From: Erythrocercus mccallii
Taxonomy: Eukaryota > Chordata > Aves > Passeriformes > Dicruridae
Length of the DNA stretch: 64,000 bases
Reading direction: 5' to 3'
NCBI GenBank assembly: GCA_013397435.1
Contig: VZRG01000264.1
Location: 62,001 to 126,000, forward strand
This document shows positions 14,201 through 29,200 of this stretch, one piece after another; position 1 is the first letter of the stretch; the number at the start of each line of letters is the position of its first letter. The notes beneath the pieces were generated by a model. That model searched no databases, was not told the origin of the DNA, and worked only from the letters and a program-made list of their open reading frames with translations. Both the position numbers and the translations under genes were made by a program.

Positions 14201-17200
14201 GAATTGAAAGCAAGCTTTGAGATGTAGAATGCCAAGCCGGAAAACAGTGATTTAGCAACGCTCCTGGCAGACAAAGGGATGCCAGGGGTCCAAGGGGGAT
14301 GGGCCCTGCCAAGGTGGCAGGGAAAAGGTGACTAGAAACTTAATTATTAAGGTTTTGGAATGTGGTGCGGTATGTTAATGTAGTAGTTCTCATAGGCTGT
14401 ATGTAAATTCTGTAAGTTTTGTATCTTGTACTGGTTGGTTAGTGTAAATCAGAATATTCAACACAGAAAGAGATATAATGTAATGTAACAGGAAATTGGC
14501 TCTCTCTTCTACCTCTCTTCAGGCACGCTTCAGCTGTGGCTGACAGCTGGAAGCTCCCATACCCACGACCCAGGCAATAAACCACATGTTTCAAGAGCTG
14601 CCCTGATATCCAGAGATATCTCAGTCTCCACCATCCACTGCTGTCTCTCACATTTGATATACTAAAATTAATAAAGAGTGAGGTTTTTTTAAATGCATAG
14701 GAGAATATAAACATTTTTAATTTGCAGATACTAAACCTTTTCTCTAAGAGTTATGAGTTGGTCCTTGCTTTCCTAGTAAAGTTTTGCAGATCTGTTGTAA
14801 ATCTTTGTTTATTTTAATTACTTTGTTACCACGTCTGGAAATAGTTGCAGGTAATCTGATTTAGATGAAGGCAACTAACTGAGGGCAACTAACACTTGAT
14901 GGCTGAATCACCCATGTGTCTGAGATAGTAGATTTTTTAAAAAAAATTAAATTTTTTTGTTTGTTTTAAATTTATTTTTGACACAATGTAAGAAAAAACA
15001 TTCTGGCTCAAAGCTTTCAAAGATATTAAGAACTTTCTCTGTGTCTTATACTGATGATGGTCTTAGGCAATGTCAGACTGACCCCATCTTTAATGTAGCT
15101 CTGCTGTGTGAGTGAATAAAAGAGCTGAGTGCTTGAATAGTCCCTCAATAATAACTCTTCAAACAACTCTTGATTGTAAAGGATAGATATTCTCACTGGA
15201 TCACTAATCATTGATTATTATTTCAAAAGTTTCAATTAAGCCTTTTAAAATGTATCAATTTTAATAAATTTTCTGCTTTTACAACTCTTTAAAGTAATTC
15301 TGTCAATCAACACTTCTTCCTTCAGTCACTGTGAATGCTGATTATCCATATTTGCTTTAGGTATTTGGTTTTATTCAAGATTTATTTACTGTGTTTATTC
15401 CAGTTCTGCTCAAGATATCCCTAAATTTTAAAAAATTTCTTCCATGAAATGGAATGAGGTAAAATTTTGAATCTTTTACAGATCCAAAATATTTCCACCT
15501 GCACAATTAAGTGACATTGCATCTCATATTGTGCCAAGTAATATAAGTGTAGAATATTTGGATTCTATTATTATATTTGATTTTGTATATATTTTGACCC
15601 ATAATATTTTCTTCTCATGTTTTTCTTAATAAAGATGTTGATATATCTTTCTGTAATGTAAATCACAATAATGATGTTGATTTGTTTCTTGCATAGTTTA
15701 AAGTTTTTTTCTAATATTTTGATATCTATAAAGATGGAAAAAAAGTTGCTTTGTACATACATAGTAAAAGCAACTATAATAGAATTTACAAAAAAACCCC
15801 TTCAATAATAGTATGTTAATATAAATTTTAGCTTTATAAAAGAAGGAAAAGTCAGCAACTACTGTGAATCTTTTTCAAGACTAATGGTTTTTAATAGTGA
15901 TTTTAAGCTGCACTGCAAAGACAAGTTTACTGGACAAAGTTTCACAGAAGGGAATACCACAACAGTGTTATTTGATAGTACATGGGATTATATCCTTCAC
16001 CAGTGATGTGAACATTTCTCATTGTTGTTTCAGTTTCATGTGTGAAATAGTAAAAGTTTAGTATATCAAAGCTGGCCTGGAGAAGAATCACTTTGCTTTA
16101 CTCAGACAAATCAGCCTGAATTTCAGAATTCTTTCATTTACACATTTTGCACATTTACACACCCCCTTTGTGCATGAAATGAACAATGCTGTGCAGTATG
16201 CTTGTATCATGGTGAAAGTTAAGAGAAGTTAAGAGCTACTAAATCACTTAGCCCTTAATAAATGGTAAGGTCCACAAGAATACACAATATACAACAATGC
16301 TACATTATATGTCATATGTTGTAAATATTGTTTAAACACCCAGATTGTTCTTCCTGTAGGGAAGACAGACTAATTGTTAAATTAGATAGTGAAGAGTTTC
16401 CTCAAAGAGGAAAAAAAGATATCACCTGCATTTAAAATATATTGATGTGAATATATAAAAATATATTGATAATGTAAAAAAAATATTAAGGAAGAGAACT
16501 TTATCAGAAAGGAAAATGTTTTTCTTACTAAGGCTTTTGTTCATTTTTTGATTTGAAAAGCCACAGTTTGATGACTTATTGTGAACGGCCTAGCTAGCCC
16601 AACTGCAGATGAGTTACAGAAGCTGTTTTTAATGACCTTTTAGTGCTAACCAGAGTATAGTTACTATTTCTTGTCATAGTTGATATTTGCTTGTCACAAG
16701 CAATAAGCTGTAATGGTGTATCCACTGGTGCCTTGCTACTCAAAAACACCAACTTTGAGAGAAGCTGAACAAGTACAGATTTTCTGTGATTTATTTGAAA
16801 TTGAGGAAGCTTAGTGCTATCTAGAAGATTCTAGATTCATTCAGAGCATGTAAATTGAATTTCACAACAGAGGTTTATTTTTGTTAGAAAGACACATTTT
16901 TTTTCTACCAGGGATCTTCCTAAACTAGCTTCTCTCAAGGTTGACCTTAGGCTTAAATAACATCACTGACGAAATAAGGGCCTGTTTATGAGGCTTAACT
17001 TGCCAATTAGAGTGGTAATATGACCTTTCTTAGCTTTGCCAATATGAAGACCATTTAGAATCATAAATCACAACATTCTGAAGGGTGAAATGTGTTCACC
17101 ACAACATAAAAAATGGAGGGGGAGGGAATCTGCAAGGAAAAAAAAGATGAAGGGTGATATCCTGCTACAGATAATCCATGACATCTGTAGAATATTTCTA

Positions 17201-20200
17201 GTGCTATTTAGAAAATTAATCACATTATTACATAGTTCTATCATGTGTTCATGCAATTTGACTGTATCCTGATCATGTCACTACTTTTATCTTTTCACGT
17301 TTGTGTCTTTTTTCTTTGTTTTTCTAAAACAAACTAGACAGAGTGCCAGTGATAACATGGGAGTTGATGGAAGATTATCCTGACCTCAGGCTACTTCCAG
17401 GCAACATCAGTTAACAGTACCCAGTCTCTTTATTTCTGTGCATCCCTTAAATCTCCAGCACTACTGCTGTAGAGAAACACCCTCTCAGCTGGCTGTGTAA
17501 TGCAGCTATATCAGAACACCAGAACCAGACACCAGCTTCTGTGTACTCTGTTTTCTCTTTCTGTCATTTCTTAAGCCAGGTATTTTCACAGCAATAGTAA
17601 CAACTGCTTGCAGTTGTTATAATAGAAGTCACAGAGCTATTCCTCTTAAATGCAGCTGCAGAGGACAGAGGCAAAGACACAGCTATGATTTTCTGGATAC
17701 TAGGAATAGGACATTAGGAAGAAGTTCTTCACAGAAAAGGTGTTTGGGCATGGGAATGGGCTGCCCATGGAGGTGACAGAGTCACCATCCCTAGAGGTGT
17801 TCAAGGAAAGACTGGAAGAGGCAATTGGTGCTGGGGTCTGCTTGACAAAGTGGGGTTTGGTCGTAGGTTGGACTCGATGATCTCAACCTAACTAATTCTG
17901 TGATCCTGTAATGCTGTATAAACATGGCAAAAAGTAGTGAGCTTTTAACTGACTTAGCTGACTTAACTCCCATCTGACCATGTCACCATACAACTGCAGT
18001 TTTCTTTGATTGAGATGGCATCCCAAAAATAACTTATACCTCCTTTTGTTCAAGCAGAGATTTATGCAGTCAGGATTCTTGGTACACGTGACAATTGTTT
18101 GGGTTTTTTAAGGTTAGTCATTTGATTATAAGATAATTGTACATTGATTTGTAAGAATTTGGGGGGTGGGGTGGGAATATGCAAGGTGAAGGCTACAGTA
18201 TTTGCAGAAATGCTGTCCTAGACAATGTTGGGCAATGTGCTTCTGTCCTCAAATAGATGTCTGAAGCAATGGCAACACCTGCTTCTTCCCAAGTATTTCT
18301 TCTCCTGTTACAATATTTTTCATGCATATTCACTCTGGTTACTTTCTGTCTAGTAAAACATGGTTTGCATGGCTCTTGCCACTATTAGCTGTGCTTGAAT
18401 CAGTGGCTGCAGGTCTTGTCTTCAGCTACTTACAAATTAGTGTAATGTTTATATGTAGAACTCGATAAAATATTATAGATATGTGTGAGAGTCAGTAGTT
18501 GGTAGTTATATGTGGTGAGAATGTACTGTTGCTAAATAGCAATTGGAAGGTAAATGTTCTGAATGTGAGAGACTGTAGATGCAGAAGGGGAGATCTACTG
18601 CATCTGTGGTCCAATTAAAAAACCCTGATTGGGTATTTAATTTCTATGCCTTTTACACTAAGATTTGACTCAGCGTTAAAGAAGTAGAACAACCACTCCT
18701 TATGTTGCAATGAGAAGTAGCAATTTCAGTCCAGTTATCTAATGATGGCCAAATTTGAAAGGATTATCTTAAACCATCTCAAGTGAGCCATGATTAAATC
18801 CCATATTTTAGCCTAATTAATGTGCTTTGAAGGACTCTCCTAATGTTTGCAGCTGTTATTCAAACTGTGGTTTTAATCTAAGTAAGCAAAATAATACCTG
18901 TGATATAACACAAATGTATAGACTATGTGGGCGAGAAGCTCCTTGTTTTGCTTTTTTTTTGAAAATATGACTAGTTTTGATTTTTATTCTGTTGTACCCA
19001 GATAAAGGCTAGGATCTACTTGTGAACAAATGCAGGAAAACTGTTCATTCTCTGACACAAAGTGGATGTGTGGATGGACAGGCTGCAGATGAGTGCACAA
19101 AAAATGGTCAGTAGGAACAGGAGTCATCACACATTTAAAATATGACGCACTGCAAAATGACGGTGTTAAATAAAAGTTGAATGAAAGAGGTGAAACCACA
19201 AGAGCGAACAAACAAACAAACAAAACCTCAAACAAATAAAAAAATGCTAGTGGGTTACCTCTGCAGGGAACTACCATTTGTGGGAGATGATAGATGATTC
19301 CCCAACCAAAATCTAAAACCAACCCCTAACCTGAATATTTTGTAGATGGCTATTTGTGATTAGTACCACAAATTTAACAGAAATGGAATTTGCTTGATTG
19401 GAGGCATGGCATCTAAAGTAAGTGTTGCAAAATGTGGAATATCCCCGTAAGAAAGGATGTTCTTTGATGTTTGATCTCTGTATGCTTTCAAGCCTAATCA
19501 ACAAGACAGGAGATTTAATCCCTGAAACAGAGAGCAGCTAACAAGCAAGCTCCAAGTGATGTCCATGAGTTAGAAACACAAATTACTTGTTGGTAGAATT
19601 GCCTTCAGTTACAGAGCTGGACATGCTTCAGCAATTTCAGACCTAGGGGGAGGTTAACAAGGTTTGGGAAGTAGGATGCCCACTGAAACTGGACACAAGG
19701 AATGCAGAATTTATAGACCACCTGGCAGAGCTCCCAAGATAAGGAAGAAACCAAATAAACCCCACTCAGCAATGGCTGAAATCAGCTCCAACTGCCTAAA
19801 AGGCAATTATAGCAGGGGAAGATTGCAAACACTGGAACAAGAAACCCACTAACTCAAAAAAAGAAAAAGCCTGAGCATGTGGAGTAATCAGCATGGGAAA
19901 TGAGAGAATCACTCACCAATAGAAGAGAGAATGTGAATAAATAAGAGAACTCTGCAAATAGTAGCCAAGGAACACTAATTCTTTAGGTTGCTAAAATGTA
20001 AAAATAGTAAAAATTTTTGATAGTTGCTGTGCTTGATTTGTCGAATACCACCTGACACCCAGGCTTGCACCGCTCTGAAATACATAATCGATGTCTCTCT
20101 CAACTGTGTAAATATTGGCTTGTTGCATATCAGAAAATGAATCCAATTTTTGCGGACAACAGAAGGATAAGTCATATAATTATTTAATGGAATAAGAAGG

Positions 20201-23200
20201 AAAAGACTAAGGTAAAATTATCCCACAGAGATGGATTTTTTCTTTGACAAGACGGTTAGCAATATCATAGTGATAAAAAACGGAATACAGGGATAGAATT
20301 GACTAGGGAGACAATTTTTATATTCAATCACTGTGAGCACACATTAGTAGTGAAAATTCTCAAGGAGAGACTGACATGCTAGTTCATACCCATTTCCCCT
20401 TTAGCTCTACCTGAGACTGCAAAAATCGGTGAGAACAACTGTCCTTCTGTCTCTTGTTTGATATCATAAGAAATATCAAGGAATTTTAAGAAATTGCAGG
20501 CTGATATGCATGACTTGTGGGTCAAAATTGTGGGTCTTACCAGGAGTTTTCTTGCTCTTAGTGGAAAATTACAAATAGTTAGGTATTTTTCTTCTTCAGC
20601 TTCAAAGTGGAATCTACATTCAGTAATAAGCAAGGCTGCATTTTCTTAAATATGGAATGAATAAAACAAACAATAGAGATACTTTGCTGAGAATGCTGAA
20701 ATTTCTCGGTCATTACTCCTCAAAGACCATCTTCACAGGCTCTTCTTCAGATTTGTTAAGTCACTGAGACTGCCAATCTTTTTGTTTGTCTTATTTTTAC
20801 CACATAGCATCCATCTGAATTATCTTTTCTCAGATTAGTCTTGTATTTCCTTTCAGTTAATGTGGAAACATTTATTTATGCATCACAGAGAACTGGGAAG
20901 AACTTTTGAGTCCTTGAATCAATTTTGAACTGAAAATCAGTTTTAGAGCTAATTATACTTTTCTCCTGATGCTTTTATCAAGGTACCAATCCACTAATCT
21001 AGTAATCTTCCTTCATTTTTTTTTCAGCTTAAATATTTTTCTGTATTTATGGTTTTTTCATGTTTCCCAACCATAATTTATCAATATATTTATAAAGAAA
21101 AATTCTATTCCCTCTCCACTTTTTCTTTTCTGGAATAAGTAAACTGAATTTGTTTAGCTTACTTTCATGTGATTGGATGTTTGGTTTCCTTAAAATTTTT
21201 ATCTCTTGTCTATAATCCTGCTGTCTAACTCTCCTTTATACACTGCTGACTATTACTTCATGGACAGTGACATTCCCCACTTTTGGTCAGGACTTGCTCA
21301 CCTTTCATAGCAAGGCCATATTGACATATATTAAAGAATATAAATTCAACCTAGACACTAACCTAAAAAAAGAAAACAAGCTATGTATCTAAACCTCTTC
21401 TGGAGGCTGTAAAATCTCTGACTATGTTAGTAAATGAAATAACCACAGTTAATTCTCAAGCCTTGAGACAAAGTGGAGGTATACAGCCTACATGCATACA
21501 GCTGAACAATTTCCCCAGGATATTGGCTGTACTGCCTATTGGAAACAGTCCCTGGCCTGCCAAGGTATTTCTGGCAAGGTTCTGGTAGGTACAGGGCAGT
21601 ATATTTTCTAGATTCATGCTCAGTGTGGTCTCCTGTGAGTGCAGTATCTCTGTACTGCCTGAGAGAAACTGGTGAAATGTCTGCTGCTCATCTAGTCACG
21701 AGTCTTTATTTACATTGGTGTCAGAGAAGACTGTAATGCTGCTTTTGATGCTCTTAAGAGTGGGGTTTTTTTTCCAGTATCACATTTTAGTTTTGAAGGA
21801 AAATTAATTTTAATTCAGAAAGAAGTGGTTCCACAAATATGCTTTCTCCTTATAGCACCATAGGAAGGAACCATAGAATCATCAAGGTTGGAAAAGACCC
21901 GTAAGATTGAGTCTAGATGTTAATCTAGAAGAGCTGTGTTCATCACTAAACCATGTTCCATCCTTGAAACCTTTTGAATCCAGATATGGTGTCACAACCA
22001 CTTCTATGGGCAGCATGTTTCAATGCTTGACAAACATTTCAGTGAAGAAATTCTTCCTAATATCCAATCTACCAAACCTGTGTTGGTGCATCTTGAGGCC
22101 ATTTCCTCTTGCCCTATTGCTTGCTGCTTGGGAGAAGAGACTGATTCCCACCTCAGCCTCTTTCAAGGAGCTGCAGAGGGTAAAAAGTTTTCCCCTGAAA
22201 CTCCTTTTCTCCAGGCAAAACAACCCCAGCTTCCTCAGCCACACCCTAGTCATTTCACCACTTTTTTGCCCTTCTCTGGACATGCTCCAGCATCTCAGTG
22301 TCTTTCTTGTAGTGAGAGGCTCAAAAGTGAACATCGTATTCAAGGTGCAGCCTCACCAGTGCCAAGTACAGAGGGATGGTCCTGCTGGCCACATTACTTC
22401 TGGTACAAGTCAGGATGCCAGTGATTGTCTTGGCTCTCTGAGCACATTGTTGGATCAGGTTCAGACAGCTGCTGACCAACTCCCCCAGGTCCTTTTCCAC
22501 AGGCAGCTTTCCAGCCACTCTTCCCCAAGCAGTTTGTTAACAGATTATGTGTTACCACTGAGTGACTTAGTTCTTCTAACAGTATTTACTCACTCAGCTT
22601 AATGTTCTATAAGGCACAGGACTTTATCAGAAATGTGCCCTCTGAGACAGAGTCAGCCAGAGAAAGAGTTCTTATAGTGCTGAGTCAGAAGGAAAAATTT
22701 AGGAATAGCACTATAGCTGTCTACAAGCCAAAACTCTAAACCAGGCTTTGCAGTAATAGCTGGATTTCTGTTCACTGAGAGAACCAGCCTCAAGGAGTAG
22801 GAATGACATTCCTGATAATTGAATTTATGAAGAATAAAGTATGATAGCCCTAATGTTAATTGACTTGTGCTCACGGAGTCCATGGTGAAAACTTATATCC
22901 AAGCTAAAACATGCAATCAGTGTGCATTAGAGTAGAACTAGAGCTAACTGCTATACTTCAACAAATAATAGAATATTTTAAAAATTCCTTAAAATCTTGA
23001 CTATATCCTTATTACCATGGCTTTAGAGTGGGAAAGTCCTCTTTTCTTGGAGTATGCATTAATCAGGTCTTAGACAAAATGCAAACAGAAAAGTCAGTGT
23101 CGTGCCCAGCTACTGAGAGGTAATTTTTATAGCAGTAATTCTCTCAGACATGGGATGCCTTTTACATAATCAAATTCAAGAGTAGAAATGCAGTTCCTAC

Positions 23201-26200
23201 AAAGAAGGGGAAAGATTGAAGTAAGCATTTTTTGCATTTTTTGTTGTTTGGTTGTTGTTGTTGGTGTTTTTTTACATTCACAGTTAAACCAAACCCCTAG
23301 TTCACTTGGAACCATAGTTGATAATAAGGAAGTGCATTAATATGATGAAGTCTTCCATTACCCAAGAAACTTACCTGCAGTTCTCAGCCAAAGATTTCTA
23401 AATTAGAAAGACTAAGGCTGAAATTGTCACTAAAAGCCTATAAAAATCCCTCCCTTGAGCTTCCACTTGCAGGTAGAATTTAGGTGACCTAATAAAACCT
23501 GAAAGTGATGCAGTGTCATTTATTTGTCTGCCTGTGTGCTTCCAACAAATGTTTCAAAATGCTGTAATTTTTTTCTGTGGGAGTCTTAGCTCCATGGTAA
23601 CCATATCCAGTTTAACTATTTAGGAATTTTGTCACTGCAGAGAAATCTTCTTTAATGTTAAATTTATTCATCTCCTTTTAACTGTCTTTCTTTTCTTCCT
23701 AACTTCCCCCAAGCAAGGTTTTGTTAAGTGTAGATGCAACTGATCCTCTGGTGTAGGATGACATCACTTCAGAATAATTCTTCATGTTTTCCTCGTGAGC
23801 AAGAAGAGAAATACAGGGTTAGGACAAAGTAATACTAAGAAGATGAGTCAGACTGTAGTCTCACAATTTGCAGGAACAGTACCATTGCCACATTTGAAGT
23901 TCAGGATGTGGGAAACAAAGTATTATGAGTATGGAAATATTCTTGCATGAATTGATGATGAAATAATTGTGACCTTTAGAAAAGAAACAGTGCTGTGACA
24001 GAGATGCTGTGTAAGTTACATAGGAGAGCTTGTTCTCTTTCTTAGCATAAGATAAATTTTGAAGGGAAAAAGTGACAAATTCTTATGAATCATATGGAAG
24101 TAAAAGTTTCACGTTCAGAAAGAATAAAATACACTTGAGAATATAGGTTTTCTAATGAGAAATGTACAAGGGTTTGGCAAGGAGTTCTGCATTCCACCCT
24201 AGTACAAGAGATACAAAGTAACCTCTGTACATTTGAAGATTATGAGGAATTTTCCAGAATGGTTTTAAGATAACTGACTTATATTTGCGTGGTAATTTGT
24301 GGAGTGTACAAGGAGAGGGAAGGTTGTTTGTGAATACTTACCATTTTCCTCAAAGTAATGGTGTTCATTTTAAATGACAGTGACATATCAGAAGCTATAC
24401 CACTGATCTGACTGCTTCTGAAATCATTGAAATCAATCAAAACCTAATGATATACATGTTTGTGGATTTCTGTTATTTGCAGTCAGCTGTCTGTGTATAA
24501 CCAGGGAAAGTTCTGTCTCATGTCGAAGTCTGATATCTGGTGCATACTGAATGTAGATTTTATTGTTTTTCTTTCTATATATCTGTTCTCTCTAAAGCAG
24601 AAATCAAATGTTGGCAGTCTAAGACATTAAATTAATCTCATATTAGTCCTTCTGGTTACACTTCCATTTGACTTTCACTATATTGCTACTTAGTTATTTT
24701 AATGAAGCCATAGTGAAATCCTGGCGACTTGCCTGAGATCCTCACGTCCTTCTGTGTTGAAATAAACTGTATGCCGCTATTCTGATGGGAGTCACAATAG
24801 ATGGTATCTTATTTGTTGTATTTGTTATTCAGAATTAATTTTTTCTTCTTAGTAAAAGACATGGCTATAAAAAACTGGCACAACTTGAAAACTGCACACA
24901 TATTATTATAGCTGAAATAGTTTTGTTGTTTGCTTGCATCACCAGTCTTTAATGGTACTACATGTAGTACTCTGGATATCACATCTTTAAAATATGTCCC
25001 ACTTCTGTTTACCTGGGTCTTACTAAACACACAAAAAATTACTTCTTTGAATTATTGGTTGTTTGCCTCATGTTGCTTAAAAAATACTCAGAGAGCATGA
25101 ATTGTGCTCCTAGTTGAAACTCTAAATTAGGAAAACATAAGATTCCATGCTGCCTGGAACGGTGGTACCAACCTTTTGCCAGTGAAATGAAATTGATTAC
25201 AAGTCCTACCAGGCAAGCTGCACAAACTGATGGGCAGAATAGGAGTCTTCACTTTCCTGTTTATCAGAAATAGCACGTTTGAGGGAAGTTGTGGTTGCAG
25301 TACGAGGACCAAGGAGATGTGTGTGTATAGATAGATAGATAGATAGATAGATATTGCACCTAAAATATAAATGCAATGTATTTTATACTCTCTGAGGCCA
25401 TCACTGAACAAAAAAGTTCAGGTTAATTTCACAGAATCAAGCCATACTTCTGGTTTTTTTAGGATCTTGTTTTGTTAAATTACCTAAAATATTTTTGTGC
25501 TAAATACTTGAAGTAGGCTTTCCTTTCTGAAACGATGATATACATATTTGAATTTGATTTTTTAATTTCCTTTATATTTTTAGTCTAAGCTTTCAGTAAG
25601 CAGGTCTCATTGGCTAAAAAATGAACATAATCAGAAATTGCTTCTATGCCACTGTGATTAATCTTTATGCAGGCTTTCAACTGTGACAATTTCATGTCTT
25701 AATGTGTGTGAAAACAGGTAACTTCTACTCTTCAGTGGGGCAAAATATCTTTTGTAAATATTTTCAGGCATACAGGGAGGAAATGGGGACCAGCAGTTTT
25801 ATTACCTCCTTTTGTTTTTGATATTGACAAGTTGACTTGTTCTTGGTATCCCCAAATTCGATCTCTCTTACACTGGCATACTAGAATTAATGATAATTGA
25901 ACATGTGATTTATTGCAGTATTTTTAAGGTTTGCTGAGCAAAGAATATTATTTAAAATTGAGGTTATTAGAACCTCAAGGAAGAGGAGGGAAAAAAAGTA
26001 GAATATGAAGTCTTCTGAGTTTTAATTTTGGAACTGCCTTTAAAAACCCAAGCATGTCTAGAAGATTCTGCCTAAATAAGATAGTTTTGATTTTTTTTTT
26101 TTAATAATTGAAGCCCAAAATTTATATTCAATTTAGCTACATTTTGATTTCTCTTATCTCAGCTAACACATAATCCACAATGGATTTGAAAATCATAACA

Positions 26201-29200
26201 CTTTGTGTCTCCAATTTACCAACTTCCTAATCTAGAAACAAAAAATTCAGTTCACTTATCCATATGTATTTTGTCAGCTGGGTTTTTTTGTTGGCAGTGG
26301 TGATGGTGTTTGGATTTTGTTTTTATTTGTAATTACATCAAAGAATTATAACCTCAGAACAACATTTAATTATGTTCGGTGTGCTTGAATCTCAGACTAC
26401 AGACAGTCTTAATTCAAAAATTCAGTCTTTCACATCTTTCTGGTAAATAGCTCTTGTGACATTAATCAAACTTTATATGATAAAATTTAATATAATGCAA
26501 ATACTATCATTATCCTGTTTATTAAATTCACTGTCTTGAATATTTATTATCTATCCATTTATTTATTTATTTTTCTGTGTTTTTTTCAAATTGTCTGTGA
26601 AAGCCAAGAGGAGATTGACATCTCAAATATATTATCGGGAAGATAGGAAGCAGAAAAGAGAACATTAGCATGCTTGACCAATTCCAATACAGGAAAGAGA
26701 TTTAGTAACAAAAAACATTGACTAAAGTAATATACTTACTCAGAAAAAAACATTGGCACTAAAATAAGAGATTAGCACTTAAACTGTGGAGACACATAAA
26801 GTTATGTACATTTGATACAAAAAGAAGAAAAGTGCCAATCAAGCCACTGAATTTGTGCTCTTAGGCAAATCAAATAAATCTAAGTAAGATGTATTGTGAA
26901 ATCTCTGCAAGGGAGACAAAGAGAAACAGGAGCTTGTAGGAACAAGAGAGACAAAAATCTCTCCAAATGCAAAGCAGTACAGACTTCTGTCATCACCAGG
27001 TTGTCTCATCTTATTGAGAACAGTCAGTTCAGTTCTGTGGTGCTAAGGCTGAAATGTTTAATAAAAACGAGGGGAAGAATTTATTTCAGAAGAAGGGATT
27101 TATTTTAAGTTCTCAGTATACGTTATCCAGTGCAGAGTGAAATCTATAATGGGACAAAGTGTCTTATACTTTTATTTTCAATGAAAATTAACAAGAAGGT
27201 TATCCCATGAAGACTGCTGAGGTCACAAATGACTGCTTGCTCTGTATGTGTTACAGTTTGTGCAATATAATTTTTTTCCTAGATGTGAGGTGTAGAATAG
27301 GCCTATGTGAATAAATTATCTGTGAATGCTTATCTTAAAAATCATATAATATACACACATGTAGAATACTGGAATTGTAGATTGTACTTTTACTGATGGT
27401 GTAGTCTCCCTGAAGAATGCTTCACTAAAAATATAGTAAGGTATTTTAAGTACCTTCAGGCTTAGAAACCTAAATGCTAGCTTTTCATTATGTCCTAAAT
27501 GATTTCCAGTTAATGCAATACATTTAAAAATAAGCGCTATTTTAGAAATTTGAGTCAGTTATTTCTATAAATGGCATATAATCACCATGAGATTATAGTG
27601 CTAGCTGTAGCAGATGACTCTGTAGTTACTTAAATATTTTGTCTTTTGACATTGAAGAGTGTTATTCCTTTAATATAAAATTAGGATTTTTGTAGTAATT
27701 AAATAATTCTCAGATTATTATATTCAGGAAACTTTCTCTTACAACTCCTCTGGCAGGTACTAGAACCATCAAAGAGTTTTTTAAACTTGATTTCAAATCA
27801 GTGACAAAAGAGTCATGCAAAAAGAAATCTGATGTCCCAACTACTGTGACATAGGACTGGAAAGTGATAGTCTCTGTTAGGGAGTCTCTGTTAGTAAATT
27901 ATATCAGACTTGCATTACAAGATTGGTTCATATCTTTCCAACATTCACAGCTCTACTTTGTTTATGTTGATTTTACATATAAACCATGTTCAACCTTCCT
28001 AGAACTTACAAAAATACTTCTTGTCTCTGTAAACCTTTTTGATTTTTTTCTGCATATAAAGCACAGCTTCTCTAATTCACTCAGTAAAAGCTACAAGGCT
28101 TTGGCAACAATTTTATGATAACACTTATTTTCTGCATGAAAAGCTTTTTTTTCATGTTTTACCATATAAATTACTATATAATTTGGAGCTTAATGCACAA
28201 AACTACTGCTCTCTCAGCTTTGTTCTGATTTCTCATATAAAAATTGTTGCTAATAAATTTAGTTTTATATGAAAAAGATGTAGCAGTATATTGGCTAGTG
28301 GATATGCCAGGTATTCTTGCAGTATAACCAAAATTGCTTAGAGATTTTTGCATATATATGCTGCACAAGAGTTCCACTACAGGCAGGGAAAAGGCTCAGT
28401 TTTGCATCACATGATAATCATGAAGCCTGTGATTGGTTTCACTGTGAGTCAGCAAAATCTCTCCTTCATCATATGATGAAGATATTTCATGTCATGTCAT
28501 CACACACCAGAATGTCTCATAATGTCTCGACTCATTTGCTGAGAAAATACTAAGAACTAGGAAGTTATAATATAATAGACTGTTAAAAGTATACCTGAAG
28601 TATAGCTAATTACTTTTGGTATCTACAGATCAACTCTGTTTTTTTTGAGAACTGGATTTATAATTTATTTTATTTATTGTTTGTTATTATGCCAGCACAG
28701 GTTATTTTTACACTTGTGTATAATCTAAAGTGAATTATAATACTGTATATAGCAATCTCCCTCAATTATTATTTAAATTAATTTTTAAATGAGCCTACTC
28801 ATAAAAAGCAGAAATCACTAATACCTTATCAGACATTTAGAGAATCGCAGACTATTCTGATTGGAAGGATCAAGGATCACCAAAGTCCAGCTCCTGGCCT
28901 TGCACAGGACACCCCGAGAATCATATCATGTGCCTGAGAGTGTTGATGAAGCATTTCTTGAACTCTGTCAGGCTAGTGCTGTGATCACTTCCCTGGGGAT
29001 CTGTTCCAAGGCCCAACCACCCTCTGGGGGAAGAGCCTTGATATCCCTGATATCCAAACTAAACGTCCCCTGACACAGCTTCAGGCCATTCCCTTGGGTC
29101 CTGTCACTGGTCACCACAGAGAAGAGCTCGGTGCCTGCTCCTCCTCTTCGCCTCATTAAAAAGTTGTACTTGCAATGAGGTCTCCCATCAGTCTCCTCCA

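Noticed and set aside
14221..14652. Shorter version of the LTR starting at the second TTTGA (14216-14220)
   Set aside because: It would start GATG rather than TG; the copy of TTTGA at 14111-14115 is followed directly by TGTTGGGG and gives canonical TG...CA ends.
21907..22602. 231-codon + strand open frame
   Set aside because: It is the reverse complement of a CR1 3' fragment; the recognisable code runs on the minus strand.
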